From contig NZ_QTJU01000010.1 in the NCBI RefSeq assembly GCF_003412455.1, positions 1-64,000 on the forward strand: a stretch of DNA of 64,000 nucleotides. The letters run 5' to 3'. Position numbers and translations under genes: made by a program. This DNA comes from Deminuibacter soli. Lineage in GTDB: Bacteria; Bacteroidota; Bacteroidia; Chitinophagales; Chitinophagaceae. This document shows positions 45,105 through 53,221 of the stretch, in pieces. The notes under the pieces are model-generated. The model was given only the letters and a program-made list of their open reading frames with translations. It was not told the DNA's origin and did not search any database. Numbering within the stretch: position 1 is the first letter of the stretch; each line of letters opens with the position of its first letter.

Positions 45105-46406
45105 TTATTTAGCCAGCAGCTGCGCAGGCACCTTGCCATCTGCACCAGGCAGGTTCAGGTGCAGGAAATGCGCAATAACAGCCGCCACGTCGCGTACGTT
45201 CATTTCAGGAATAGCGGCGCCTTTTTTTACACCCGGACCATACGCTACAAACCCGGTGCGTATTTCGCGGAAATCAGGATAATAACCATGTGCGCCGCCA
45301 TGACCGGGCTTAATGGCATCCCCGCTCATTGCCGGGCCAAAGGCAGCCCCGTTTTCGCCGCTCAGGGCAAGCGCCACCTCAGGGTTGCCACCTACCTTAT
45401 CCAGCTGTTTGCGACTGATGATGCGGATGTATTTTTTCTCCTCCGGTGTAAGATTCGCCAGGATGTTTTCTACCTGCGCCAGCGTTTGGGTATCGTTTTT
45501 ATCTTTCAGATACAAATAGCTGGAACCGCCTACGGAGTAAAACTGCGCTTTCCATTCGTCCTTTTTGATATCGGTAATCAGCCCTGCCTTGGTGAGCCAC
45601 ACATTGGGATTAACAACAGTGGATACATCCATAAAACCATGATCGCCGGTAACAATCAGCACCGTTTTATCCCATATGCCGGCTTGTTTCAGCGCATCGG
45701 CAATAATGCCTACGCTGCTGTCGGCATCGCGGATAGCAGCCTGCACCAATGCCCCCTGGCGGCCCTGCTCATGTTCAAAATGGTCAACCGAAAAGAAATG
45801 AATGGTCATCAAATTGGGCTGATCCTTCTTAATTACATAAGCCGCAATGCTGGCAATATTGTGGTCTTTGCCATATTCCAGGCGGGAGGCACCATTAAAT
45901 ACATTTGCTTTCAGCTCCTCTATAAACCCGGCAGGTGTTGAGTACTGTTCGCGCACTTTTTCACCCATGCTGCCAATGTCAGGAATATTGTACATAACTG
46001 GTGCACCGGCAGATACCGGCCAAAGCAGGGAAGCGACTTTAAGGCCTTTAGCCTGTGCTGCACTCCACACCGTAGGCACTTTTATCGAGCTGTCGTTCCA
46101 GTAGTTTTTACCGGTAGAACCGTTGGGTTCAAACGGGTTGTTGTAATAAACCCCGTGTTTTACCGGCCACACACCGGTAACAATTGCAGTGTGTGAAGGG
46201 TAAGTCATAGAAGGAAACACGCTGTTAACACCGTTTGCATGCACCCCTTCATTCATCAGCTGGCGCAGCTGTGTGGCTTTCCAGGACGAATCGAGGTAAA
46301 AATCGGGCCGGAAACCATCAATGGTGATGACTACAACATGCTCAACCTGGCTGAAAGCATTGCCACCCAGCAGGCACAGGCTAAAAAAGGCGATCAACTT
46401 CTTCAT
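45105..46406 (-). CDS. Alkaline-phosphatase-superfamily nucleotide pyrophosphatase/phosphodiesterase
   Basis: A 433-residue exported metalloenzyme (Sec signal 1-19, ending NAFSQ) of the NPP type. Di-zinc site: TIDGFRPDF (Asp), SVFPSMTYPSHTAI with the nucleophilic Thr, HFFSVDHFEHEQG (Asp/His), VTGDHGFMD (Asp-His) and KPGHGGAHGYYP (His). Likely splits phosphodiester or pyrophosphate bonds in the periplasm, for instance of nucleotides. The substrate is not determined by sequence. Own terminator downstream; monocistronic. Confidence 0.92.
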   Translation of the reverse strand: MKKLIAFFSLCLLGGNAFSQVEHVVVITIDGFRPDFYLDSSWKATQLRQLMNEGVHANGVNSVFPSMTYPSHTAIVTGVWPVKHGVYYNNPFEPNGSTGKNYWNDSSIKVPTVWSAAQAKGLKVASLLWPVSAGAPVMYNIPDIGSMGEKVREQYSTPAGFIEELKANVFNGASRLEYGKDHNIASIAAYVIKKDQPNLMTIHFFSVDHFEHEQGRQGALVQAAIRDADSSVGIIADALKQAGIWDKTVLIVTGDHGFMDVSTVVNPNVWLTKAGLITDIKKDEWKAQFYSVGGSSYLYLKDKNDTQTLAQVENILANLTPEEKKYIRIISRKQLDKVGGNPEVALALSGENGAAFGPAMSGDAIKPGHGGAHGYYPDFREIRTGFVAYGPGVKKGAAIPEMNVRDVAAVIAHFLHLNLPGADGKVPAQLLAK

Positions 46407-46713
46407 ACAATTGTAACGGGCACACCCGCGTTTTCTTTTTACAAAAACGTTTTTGCCCCAAAGGTATCCGTAAGCTGTGTATGGAATATTAATTATTTAT
46501 TATCAACCTGCAGCTGCTGAAAACAGGGCAATACGGTACCCCGCAAACACCAACCGTTTGCTTTACCAGCAGGTTTCCGTTATGCATGCTGTAGTGATGC
46601 ACTGTGTGGAGACTGCGCAGTACGCAGTCTGTTAAACAATGTGTTGCCAGGGATGGCAATGAGTGGGCAAGTAAGTGGGCTACAATGTGGCAGGCAACCC
46701 GCTGCCCGGAGAA
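46407..46713. other. Intergenic region
   Basis: Roughly 300 bp between two minus-strand genes. No gene-like frame (a plus-strand 46604-46849 frame overlaps the cold-shock gene and has no support). It contains short imperfect repeats of GTGGGCAA/GTGGGCTA near 46660-46690. Expected to hold the phosphodiesterase promoter. Confidence 0.45.
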
Positions 46714-47172
46714 TTATTTGTCCAAACGAACATCCACCGCATTTAGTCCTTTGGCATTCCGCTGCACTTCAAAGACCACGATGTTGTTCTCTTTAATCCG
46801 GTCGTTCAGGGCGTTAACATGCACAAAAATGCTTTCCCCTGTTTTCTGATCACGGATAAAACCAAACCCTTTGGCTTCGTTGAAAAAAGTAACCACGCCC
46901 CTTCTCAGGTTATCGGCTGCTGCCGCTGCGGCATCCTGTTTCGGCACGCCAATCTGGATATCTTCTGCCTTGATATCGATTTTCCTGTTCGGATCTGGCG
47001 GCGTATCAGTGATATTACCGTTTTCATCAATATAAGCCATCATGTCTTCCAAACTTTTACCTTTCCCACCATTGGCTTTCCGTTCTTCTCTTTTTTCGAT
47101 TTTCTCTTGTTTCTTTTTTTGACGTTTTTTTTCGTTTTCGCTTTTGTTGAAAGATTCCTGCGATCTGCCCAT
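46714..47172 (-). CDS. Cold-shock-domain protein with charged N-terminal extension
   Basis: A 152-residue RNA-binding protein. The C-terminal 65 residues are a cold-shock domain with RNP1-like KGFGFIRD and RNP2-like IFVHVNAL. The N-terminal half is highly basic/charged (KKRQKKKQEKIEKREERK) followed by an acidic linker, as found in a Bacteroidota-specific CSD type. The start at 47172 (MGRSQESF) is preferred over 47223. Probably a nucleic-acid chaperone. Confidence 0.92.
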   Translation of the reverse strand: MGRSQESFNKSENEKKRQKKKQEKIEKREERKANGGKGKSLEDMMAYIDENGNITDTPPDPNRKIDIKAEDIQIGVPKQDAAAAAADNLRRGVVTFFNEAKGFGFIRDQKTGESIFVHVNALNDRIKENNIVVFEVQRNAKGLNAVDVRLDK

Positions 47173-47429
47173 AATTGTTTTTTGTTTAAAATAGAGGTTA
47201 CGCTGTTGTGCTTCCTGCAGCAAACAACCGGATACTACTCAAAATATAACTAATTTATGGAAATTTCCTTAGTTTATTTTGCACATTACTCCTGCTGCGC
47301 CTGCATATTGCTGCCCCGCTATTTCTCAACTGATTGTTTTTGTGTGCTGCAAGGTAAAGGCTTTTCGCCGGAAACCGGAAAGAATGTATAAATGTGGCAA
47401 TGGAAACATGAAAAAGCAATGGCACATTT

Positions 47430-47768
47430 TCAGATTTTCAGGTCTCCAAAGGTCTCCATCAGCGCAAGTACGCGCAGTTCGGTATCTGCGCCGTCGGTCA
47501 TATGTATCAGCTGCCGCAGTTCGCTTTTGCTCAGCAGCAGGGCCATGCCTTCAAAAGGCAGCGGAATACGTATCTGGCGCACGCCTTCATCAGGCATGTT
47601 GCGGTAACTCTGTTCGTGCATATCCAGCACCTGCATAAAATCACCCAGCATGCTTTCTTCAAAAGTGAGCAATACATTGCCAAAAGCCAGTTGCAGGCAT
47701 TTGCAATGCACACAGCGGAATACGTAACCGATGTTTTCGTGATAATACAATTTCTGGTAACTGCACAT
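47430..47768 (-). CDS. Small conserved protein with CxxC motif
   Basis: A 112-residue protein: FRCVHCKCLQLAFGNVLLTF contains a C-x-x-C-x-C pattern near residue 20, suggesting a small metal site, then a mainly helical part. Similar short proteins are widespread in Bacteroidota (tentatively the DUF6686 group, recalled and not verified). Function unknown. It stands alone on the minus strand, just before the divergent ArsR/AHSA1 unit. Confidence 0.7.
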   Translation of the reverse strand: MCSYQKLYYHENIGYVFRCVHCKCLQLAFGNVLLTFEESMLGDFMQVLDMHEQSYRNMPDEGVRQIRIPLPFEGMALLLSKSELRQLIHMTDGADTELRVLALMETFGDLKI

Positions 47769-47957
47769 AGCTGATTTCTTTTACATCCCGCAACATGGCC
47801 GGACTAAGGTTAACAATACCGATACAGTACATAGCCGCATCACTGCAAATCTCCATGTAAAGCCTTTTGCACACAGCCTCAAAAAGGAAATCGTTTTACG
47901 AAAAGAGGAAGAACATGCCCCACTTCTATTCTACATCTTCAAATTTTGAAATTTCTC

Positions 47958-48003
47958 TTTGTGCAACCAAATAGTTGCATTAATTTAGCAACCGAACAGT
48001 TGC
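47958..48003 (+). promoter_or_regulatory. Promoter with two ArsR-type operators (copy 2)
   Basis: TTTG (47958-47961), 19 bp, TAATTTAG (47981-47988; one mismatch to TAnnTTTG). Two perfect palindromes GCAAC-N6-GTTGC lie at 47963-47978 and 47988-48003, 9 bp apart, around the -7 box. Same geometry as at 34.16-34.2 kb. Confidence 0.75.
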
Positions 48004-48021
48004 ATAAACGAATTTTATACC

Positions 48022-48351
48022 ATGCGCAGAGATGTTTTCCAGGCAATAGCCGACCCCACCAGGCGAGCCATTATTGAACGACTGGCCCAGGAAGCCCTGA
48101 ACCACAACGACCTTGCCGGCACATTCGACATGACCCGCCAGGCCGTTACCAAGCACATTAAAATTCTGGAAGAATGCGGCCTGCTGGTAATACGGCAGGA
48201 AGGCAGGGAACGATTTTGTGAAGCCAGGCTGGAACCGCTGACCGAGGTGGCAGGCTGGGTTGAACAGTATAAGAAACACTGGCACCAGCGCTTTAAATCA
48301 TTAGACAAATACCTTCATCAAATGCAAAATAAAAAGCATGACAACAAGTAA
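48022..48351 (+). CDS. ArsR-family winged-helix regulator (copy 2)
   Basis: A 109-residue ArsR-type repressor, clear paralogue of the one at 34693 (MRRDVFQAIADPTRRAIIER start; MTRQAVTKHIKILEECGLL recognition region). No Cys metal site. It directly follows a promoter with two palindromic operators, so autoregulation is likely. Its 3' end overlaps the AHSA1 gene by 14 bp. Confidence 0.93.
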   Translation: MRRDVFQAIADPTRRAIIERLAQEALNHNDLAGTFDMTRQAVTKHIKILEECGLLVIRQEGRERFCEARLEPLTEVAGWVEQYKKHWHQRFKSLDKYLHQMQNKKHDNK

Positions 48352-48829
48352 AGACAACGAAGTACACATTGCCCATTTGTTCGACGCCCCGCGTGAACTG
48401 GTGTTTGAAGCATGGACTAATCCCGAACACCTGGCAGCCTGGTATGCGCCGGACAATTGCACCGCACGCATCAAACACATGGATGTACGTGTTGGCGGCA
48501 GTTTCCTGGTATGTATTAACCACCCCGTGGCAGGTGACTGCTGGGCCAAAGGCGTGTACCTGGAAATAGCAGCCCCTTCCAGGCTGGTGTTTACTTTATC
48601 ACTGGCCGATGAACACGGCAATATTGTAGACGGGCAGCCCGGCACCCCGCACGCCAACTGGCCGCGCGACACCACTGTTACACTCAGCTTTGAAGACCGT
48701 GGCAGTAAAACCATGCTGCTGCTGCACCAGACCGTAAGTGAAGCCCTTGCCAAACAAACCGGCGCACATCCCGGCTGGATTCAAATGCTGCACAAACTCA
48801 ACAATCTGCTGGTAAACGCACACAGCTAA
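48338..48829 (+). CDS. SRPBCC/AHSA1-like protein (copy 2)
   Basis: A 163-residue AHSA1-type START-like protein: IAHLFDAPRELVFEAWTNPEHLAAWYAP is the family hallmark (read in parts), then GGSFLVCI and the C-terminal HPGWIQMLHKLNNLL helix. Partner of the overlapping ArsR gene. A truncated hydrolase gene follows after 18 bp, apparently in the same transcript. Confidence 0.92.
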   Translation: MTTSKDNEVHIAHLFDAPRELVFEAWTNPEHLAAWYAPDNCTARIKHMDVRVGGSFLVCINHPVAGDCWAKGVYLEIAAPSRLVFTLSLADEHGNIVDGQPGTPHANWPRDTTVTLSFEDRGSKTMLLLHQTVSEALAKQTGAHPGWIQMLHKLNNLLVNAHS

Positions 48830-48847
48830 TTACTACAACCGCAATAG

Positions 48848-49135
48848 ATGAAACCAAAACTGCTGCTTTTGCCCATCATCCTTGTGCTCATTAACACAGC
48901 ACATGCAAGACAACATACTTCCTCATCCAATCAAACAACGAATATGCAAACAGCTTCCATGAAAACAGACAGCACCAGCGGTTATGTGGATGTAAACGGC
49001 TTACATCTTTATTACGAAATACACGGCGAAGGAGCGCCCCTGGTATTGCTGCATGGCGGCGGCTCTACTAACGGCAGCACTTGTCGAAGACTTTCTCAGC
49101 AGCACGGAAGAAGGAAAAGCGCATCATACTGGTGA
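48848..49135 (+). pseudogene. Truncated secreted alpha/beta hydrolase
   Basis: A 95-residue frame with a signal peptide (MKPKLLLLPIILVLINTAHA), a Ser/Thr-rich linker, then YVDVNGLHLYYEIHGEGAPL and VLLHGGGSTNG, i.e. the start of an alpha/beta hydrolase including the oxyanion HG. It then turns into CRRLSQQHGRRKSASYW and stops. No nucleophile, acid or His. In another frame the following bases read LLTAALVEDFLSSTEEGK, reminiscent of the C-terminal helix of such hydrolases, which suggests an internal deletion plus frame change. Confidence 0.65.
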
Positions 49136-49244
49136 ACATTAGCATGCCTCCCGGTTTTTCCCGTAAAAACACCACGCATTTGTAGATGTATCACTACAAG
49201 CACTAAAAGCTTATAGCTCTAAATTGCGCGCCTAAATCCTCAAA

Positions 49245-49394
49245 ATGATCACCTCTTTAAGTATCGCAGCTTTCCTGATTATTGCGGCCTTGTTGCTGAT
49301 TAAATATTACAGGGGTATCCGTGCGGTAAACAAAACCATCAAACAGCAGAAAAAACTGCTCGATCATCTCACCGCCCGTTCAAAACGCATATAG
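49245..49394 (+). CDS. Small single-pass membrane protein
   Basis: A 49-residue frame: ATG, a hydrophobic helix (SLSIAAFLIIAALLLIKYY, about 4-22), then a basic amphipathic part (RGIRAVNKTIKQQKKLLDH). The composition, N-out/C-in charge pattern and AAAATG start fit a real small membrane protein. No family recognised. Lies between the truncated hydrolase and the response regulator; no obvious promoter seen. Confidence 0.5.
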   Translation: MITSLSIAAFLIIAALLLIKYYRGIRAVNKTIKQQKKLLDHLTARSKRI

Positions 49395-49649
49395 CAGTTC
49401 ACCAGCTGCATTCAGGCAGGAATCACCGGGGAGCAGCAAAATTGAATACGGTGTTTATATTACCCGGAAACAGTGTTTTTTAACCGGTTGTTTCCCTGAA
49501 ATCCTTTACAGAAAAGCGTTGTGCCGGCACCAGGCACACCGCAGCACGGTTGCGTTTTTAATACCCCGCACCGTTACATATAACAGTCTTTTATTGTCCG
49601 GGCAACGAAATCAATGTTCGTTCATTAAATTGCCTTTACTTTGCCGTTC

Positions 49650-50297
49650 ATGCAGCCCTCCGATTCAATCCATATCCTGCTGGCCGATGATCATTCGCTG
49701 ATCAGGCATGGCCTCCAGATTTACCTGCAAAAAAGCGTAACGGGTGTTACCATTTCGGAAACCGACAGCTTCGATGGGGTGATTGCCATCCTGGCCCGCC
49801 AGGCGGTGCAGTTAATTTTCCTTGACATCAGCATGCCGGGTGGCGAACGCATCAGTATGATTGATGTGATCAGGCTGAAACAGCCCGATGCAAAAATCAT
49901 TGTCTATTCTGCCTACCAGGAAGAAATATATGCGCCCATGTACCTGCAGGCAGGCGCCAACGGTTATGTGATGAAAACTGTTGCACTGCGCGAAATTCTC
50001 AGGGCCTATCACACCGTAATGGCCGGGGAAGTGTATATCAGCGACCAGGTAAAGCAACACCTGTTAACACAGCTGAATAAAAAAAGTGCAGGTACCTATG
50101 GCAGCATCAGTAATCTTTCAGTCCGTGAAACGGAAGTAGCCCAATTGCTGGTGCAGGGCGATAGCCTTTCAGAAATTGCCGCCAAGCTCAGCCTGCAGGC
50201 CAATACTGTCAGCACCTACAAAAGCCGCATTTTCGAAAAAATGGGGGTAACCAATGTAGTTGAACTCGTTAACAAATACCGCACGCTTGAACAATAA
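49650..50297 (+). CDS. LuxR/NarL-type response regulator (orphan)
   Basis: A 215-residue response regulator: receiver domain 1-125 with acidic pair DD13-14, phospho-acceptor Asp59 (LIFLDISMP) and Lys at VMKTV; C-terminal LuxR HTH (LSVRETEVAQLLVQGDSLSEIAAKL, then NTVSTYKSRIFEKMGV). No histidine kinase gene is nearby, so it is an orphan. ATG at 49650 preferred to TTG at 49641. A TTTACTTTG element just upstream looks like a -7 box. Confidence 0.93.
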   Translation: MQPSDSIHILLADDHSLIRHGLQIYLQKSVTGVTISETDSFDGVIAILARQAVQLIFLDISMPGGERISMIDVIRLKQPDAKIIVYSAYQEEIYAPMYLQAGANGYVMKTVALREILRAYHTVMAGEVYISDQVKQHLLTQLNKKSAGTYGSISNLSVRETEVAQLLVQGDSLSEIAAKLSLQANTVSTYKSRIFEKMGVTNVVELVNKYRTLEQ

Positions 50298-50412
50298 AAA
50301 TGCCGCTCTCTTCCCCCGATAAATTATACATCAAATTGCGCCACCCGCCCCTTTGCCCCGTTGCGTTTGCTTTATAGCTTTGGTTATAAATGCGCTTCAA
50401 AAATAAACGATC

Positions 50413-51345
50413 ATGAAAGCTATTCTTTTACATGCAGCCGGCGGACCAGAACAAGTGGTATTTGAAGAAACACCGGATCCTGTTTTATTACCCGGCGATG
50501 CACTTGTAAGAGTACTTGCATCGGGCACAACACGCAATGAACTGGATTGGGAGCCTACCTATACCGATCAAAAAGGCAACAGCCGCCTGCCCTCTATACC
50601 AGGCCATGAATTGTGCGGCGTGGTAGAAAAGCTTTCGCCCGGCGTAAATGGCGTAGCCGTTGGTGATGAAGTATATGCCCTTACCTCTTTTTTCCGCAAT
50701 GGCACGGCAGCAGAATATATTGCTGTGGAAGCCGGCGTACTGGCGCCCAAACCCAAAACGCTCGATGCAGTGGAAGCTGCATCTGTACCGCTTTCCGCAC
50801 TTACAGCATGGCAGGCGTTGTTCGATCATGGTAATCTTGCAGCAGGTCAGAAAGTATTGATCCACGGTGCAGCAGGCGGCGTGGGATTGTTTGCAGTGCA
50901 GCTGGCCCGGTGGAAAGGCGCACATGTAATTGCCACCGCTTCTTCATCCAGCACCACGCTGGTAAAAAGCCTGGGCGCACATGAAGTGATTGATTATAAA
51001 ACGCAACGTTTTGAAGCATTGGTGAAAGATGCGGACCTGGTGCTCGACACCATTGGCGGCGGTACCCGGCAACAATCATGGAAGGTGCTGAAGCGCGGCG
51101 GCATACTGGTGTCTGTTGCAGGCGAACCGATAGAACAGCCGGATGCTTTGCCCGGTGTGAAAGGCGTGTTCTTTATTGTTACTGCACAACGCCTGCAGTT
51201 GATTGAAATAGGTAAACTGATTGACCAGGGTATCGTAAAACCTGTTATTGCCACTGTGGTTCCCATTGAGCAGGCCAGGCAGGCTTTTGAGCTGGGTTAC
51301 CAGCCCGGCAAACAGGGGAAGATTGTATTACATGTACAGGACTAA
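50413..51345 (+). CDS. NADP-dependent MDR oxidoreductase
   Basis: A 310-residue zinc-less medium-chain reductase (quinone oxidoreductase-like). MKAILLHAAGGPEQVVFEETP start, HGAAGGVGLFAVQLARWKGA Rossmann motif, and the C-terminal FELGYQPGKQGKIVLHV. Resembles the subgroup of NADP-dependent oxidoreductases common as stress genes. Substrate unknown. It is distinct from the PIG3-like gene at 10 kb. Ends just before a terminator shared with the convergent collagen-like gene. Confidence 0.92.
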   Translation: MKAILLHAAGGPEQVVFEETPDPVLLPGDALVRVLASGTTRNELDWEPTYTDQKGNSRLPSIPGHELCGVVEKLSPGVNGVAVGDEVYALTSFFRNGTAAEYIAVEAGVLAPKPKTLDAVEAASVPLSALTAWQALFDHGNLAAGQKVLIHGAAGGVGLFAVQLARWKGAHVIATASSSSTTLVKSLGAHEVIDYKTQRFEALVKDADLVLDTIGGGTRQQSWKVLKRGGILVSVAGEPIEQPDALPGVKGVFFIVTAQRLQLIEIGKLIDQGIVKPVIATVVPIEQARQAFELGYQPGKQGKIVLHVQD

Positions 51346-51353
51346 GCTATAAA

Positions 51354-51377
51354 AAACAACCCCGGCTAAGCCGGGGT
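51354..51377 (-). terminator. Terminator between convergent genes
   Basis: ACCCCGGC-TAA-GCCGGGGT perfect hairpin, followed on the minus strand by TTGTTTTTTATAG. Ends the collagen-like gene; possibly acts for the oxidoreductase as well. Confidence 0.8.
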
Positions 51378-51441
51378 GCTGAATTGTCCGCTAAGTCCTG
51401 CTGTGCTGCGGCTGTAACAGCTGCAGTACAGGCAGCTGCGG

Positions 51442-52047
51442 CTAGTGTCTTTTGTTGATGGTAGACCAGTCTTCCCACCTCATGAATTTGGCAACCTGGC
51501 TATAATCATTCCAGTTTACACCTGTTGCCCTGCCGGCAGCAACACCGCCGGGAATCAATACATACCTATACTGGAAATTCTTGTCACCATTGGCATCTAC
51601 AAAGGTTGAAGGATCTACATCGGCAGAGATGAGGTCAATTCCGCCTACGTAAAAATTAGCGCGTACAGACAAGGCCATACCATTAAATGTTTCCACGTAA
51701 GGCAGCGGGCTTACATAGGCATCTGCAGTAGATCCCAGGTTGAAAAATACCTTTACCTCACCTGAATTAACAATATCAGCCGTCAGCTTGGGAGCAGTGA
51801 TGCCTGCAACATACCCATTCGCGGTAGAATCAAACACCACATCCAGCCAATCTGAGTAGATAACATTGGCTGTACCTACTGCACCGGCAGGGCCTGCGGG
51901 ACCGGCTGGACCAGCTGCTCCGTTAGAGCCGGCAGGGCCGGCAGCGCCATTTGCACCGGCAGGACCAGCAGGACCGGCATCACCTTTTTTACAAGCGACA
52001 AAGCTTAATGCGCACACAGCGATCATTCCAAACAGTACTTTTTTCAT
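51442..52047 (-). CDS. Collagen-like lipoprotein
   Basis: A 201-residue predicted SPII lipoprotein ([20 protein letters not shown], Cys19). Residues 22-60 are a row of about 13 G-x-y triplets ([12 protein letters not shown]), which should form a short collagen-like triple helix. The C-terminal ~140 residues are a beta-rich globular domain without recognised family (starts [12 protein letters not shown]). Probably trimeric and surface-exposed or periplasmic. Located after PorP/SprF and the SusCD locus. Confidence 0.88.
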   Translation of the reverse strand: MKKVLFGMIAVCALSFVACKKGDAGPAGPAGANGAAGPAGSNGAAGPAGPAGPAGAVGTANVIYSDWLDVVFDSTANGYVAGITAPKLTADIVNSGEVKVFFNLGSTADAYVSPLPYVETFNGMALSVRANFYVGGIDLISADVDPSTFVDANGDKNFQYRYVLIPGGVAAGRATGVNWNDYSQVAKFMRWEDWSTINKRH

Positions 52048-52172
52048 TTGATTGCAGTTTTATGATTGTTTTGTTGTTTACTTTTTAAAGAACAAGGTCA
52101 TGTAGAAACAAAACCTTGGTATTAACTAAATGGGAATACATGAGAAACTATACCGCTATCATCATCTTTTTA

Positions 52173-53192
52173 TTACCATACATTTTTAGGACAACCATCG
52201 TCGTACCGGTTGCCCAATAAGAAACCCAGCATCAGTTCGTGCGTGCCATTGCTTACCGTTCCCAGCAGCGAAGTGGTATAATCGTACGAATAACCCAGGT
52301 TTACCGTGTTAGACAAATTCACACCCAGCATGGCCGCAAAGCCTGTGCGCTGGCGTATGCTGGCTCCTACCCACGCTGCACTCCTGTATTGCAGCTTTAT
52401 ATTGGCCTCAAACTGCACAGGCAAAGGCTGCACATATTTCAGCATAACCGATGGCGTGCAGTTAATATCATCGCTCAACAAAAAACGGTAACCCGCTGTG
52501 GCAAACAAATGCGGTACCAGTGCATCTTTTATTACCGTTGCCTTATTACCGCTGTAGCTTATTTTCTGCGGCACAATCTGCTGTGCGGAAAGACCAATAA
52601 AATAATCAGCAGCATACAGGTAAACACCCGCACTGATGTCAGGATGCCATGCATTAATGTATCCCTTGCCATTTACCGCAGGGTCAGCTACCAGGTCACC
52701 AAAATTAATGCTGGCCGCATCCAGCGACGTATTCTCCACACCAATACCCATACCTGCTGCAATACTTGTGCTTGGGCTAATACCCAGGTGATAGGCATAA
52801 GTAGCGCGTGCGGTGAATGTTTTAATGGGCCCTGCCTTATCATTGATCACCTGCATGCCAATGCCATGGTGCGGCTCTGCTGCCGTATAGTTTTCCCAGT
52901 AAGCAGATCCACGCGGGTTTTCACCCGGCATCTCGAATGAGGTGGCAGTGGTGCGGTAATCTTTCTTGTTCAATGCGCCATGCACAGTAAAATAGGTTGT
53001 TACAGGCGCACCATTCAGCCCGTTCCATTGCCTGCGGTGACTTACACGCAGGTCTGTATAATTTTCAATGCCTGTGAGTGCAGGGTTGATGATATACTGG
53101 TTCAGCACATACTGGGTATATTGCGGTTTCTGCTGCGCCAGCAAACAACTGCACAGCAAACTGCCTGTTAAAGTGATCGCCCATTTTTTCAT
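52173..53192 (-). CDS. PorP/SprF-family outer-membrane protein
   Basis: A 339-residue beta-barrel protein with a signal peptide ending SCLLAQ and the typical PorP/SprF start QKPQYTQYVLNQYIINPALTG. The C-terminal strand pattern (GTHELMLGFLLG) is typical. PorP/SprF proteins attach to the type IX secretion machinery and gliding adhesins; this copy lies behind a SusCD cluster, not near gliding genes. ATG at 53192 chosen for a good signal peptide; the frame opens earlier, to 53222, abutting the DUF4302 gene. Confidence 0.92.
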   Translation of the reverse strand: MKKWAITLTGSLLCSCLLAQQKPQYTQYVLNQYIINPALTGIENYTDLRVSHRRQWNGLNGAPVTTYFTVHGALNKKDYRTTATSFEMPGENPRGSAYWENYTAAEPHHGIGMQVINDKAGPIKTFTARATYAYHLGISPSTSIAAGMGIGVENTSLDAASINFGDLVADPAVNGKGYINAWHPDISAGVYLYAADYFIGLSAQQIVPQKISYSGNKATVIKDALVPHLFATAGYRFLLSDDINCTPSVMLKYVQPLPVQFEANIKLQYRSAAWVGASIRQRTGFAAMLGVNLSNTVNLGYSYDYTTSLLGTVSNGTHELMLGFLLGNRYDDGCPKNVW

Positions 53193-53221
53193 GTTCACCT
53201 CATTTATACACGTGCACAACA

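Noticed and set aside
51866-52051. Pro/Ala-rich plus-strand frame opposite the collagen-like repeat
   Set aside because: Shadow of the G-P-A repeat on the other strand.
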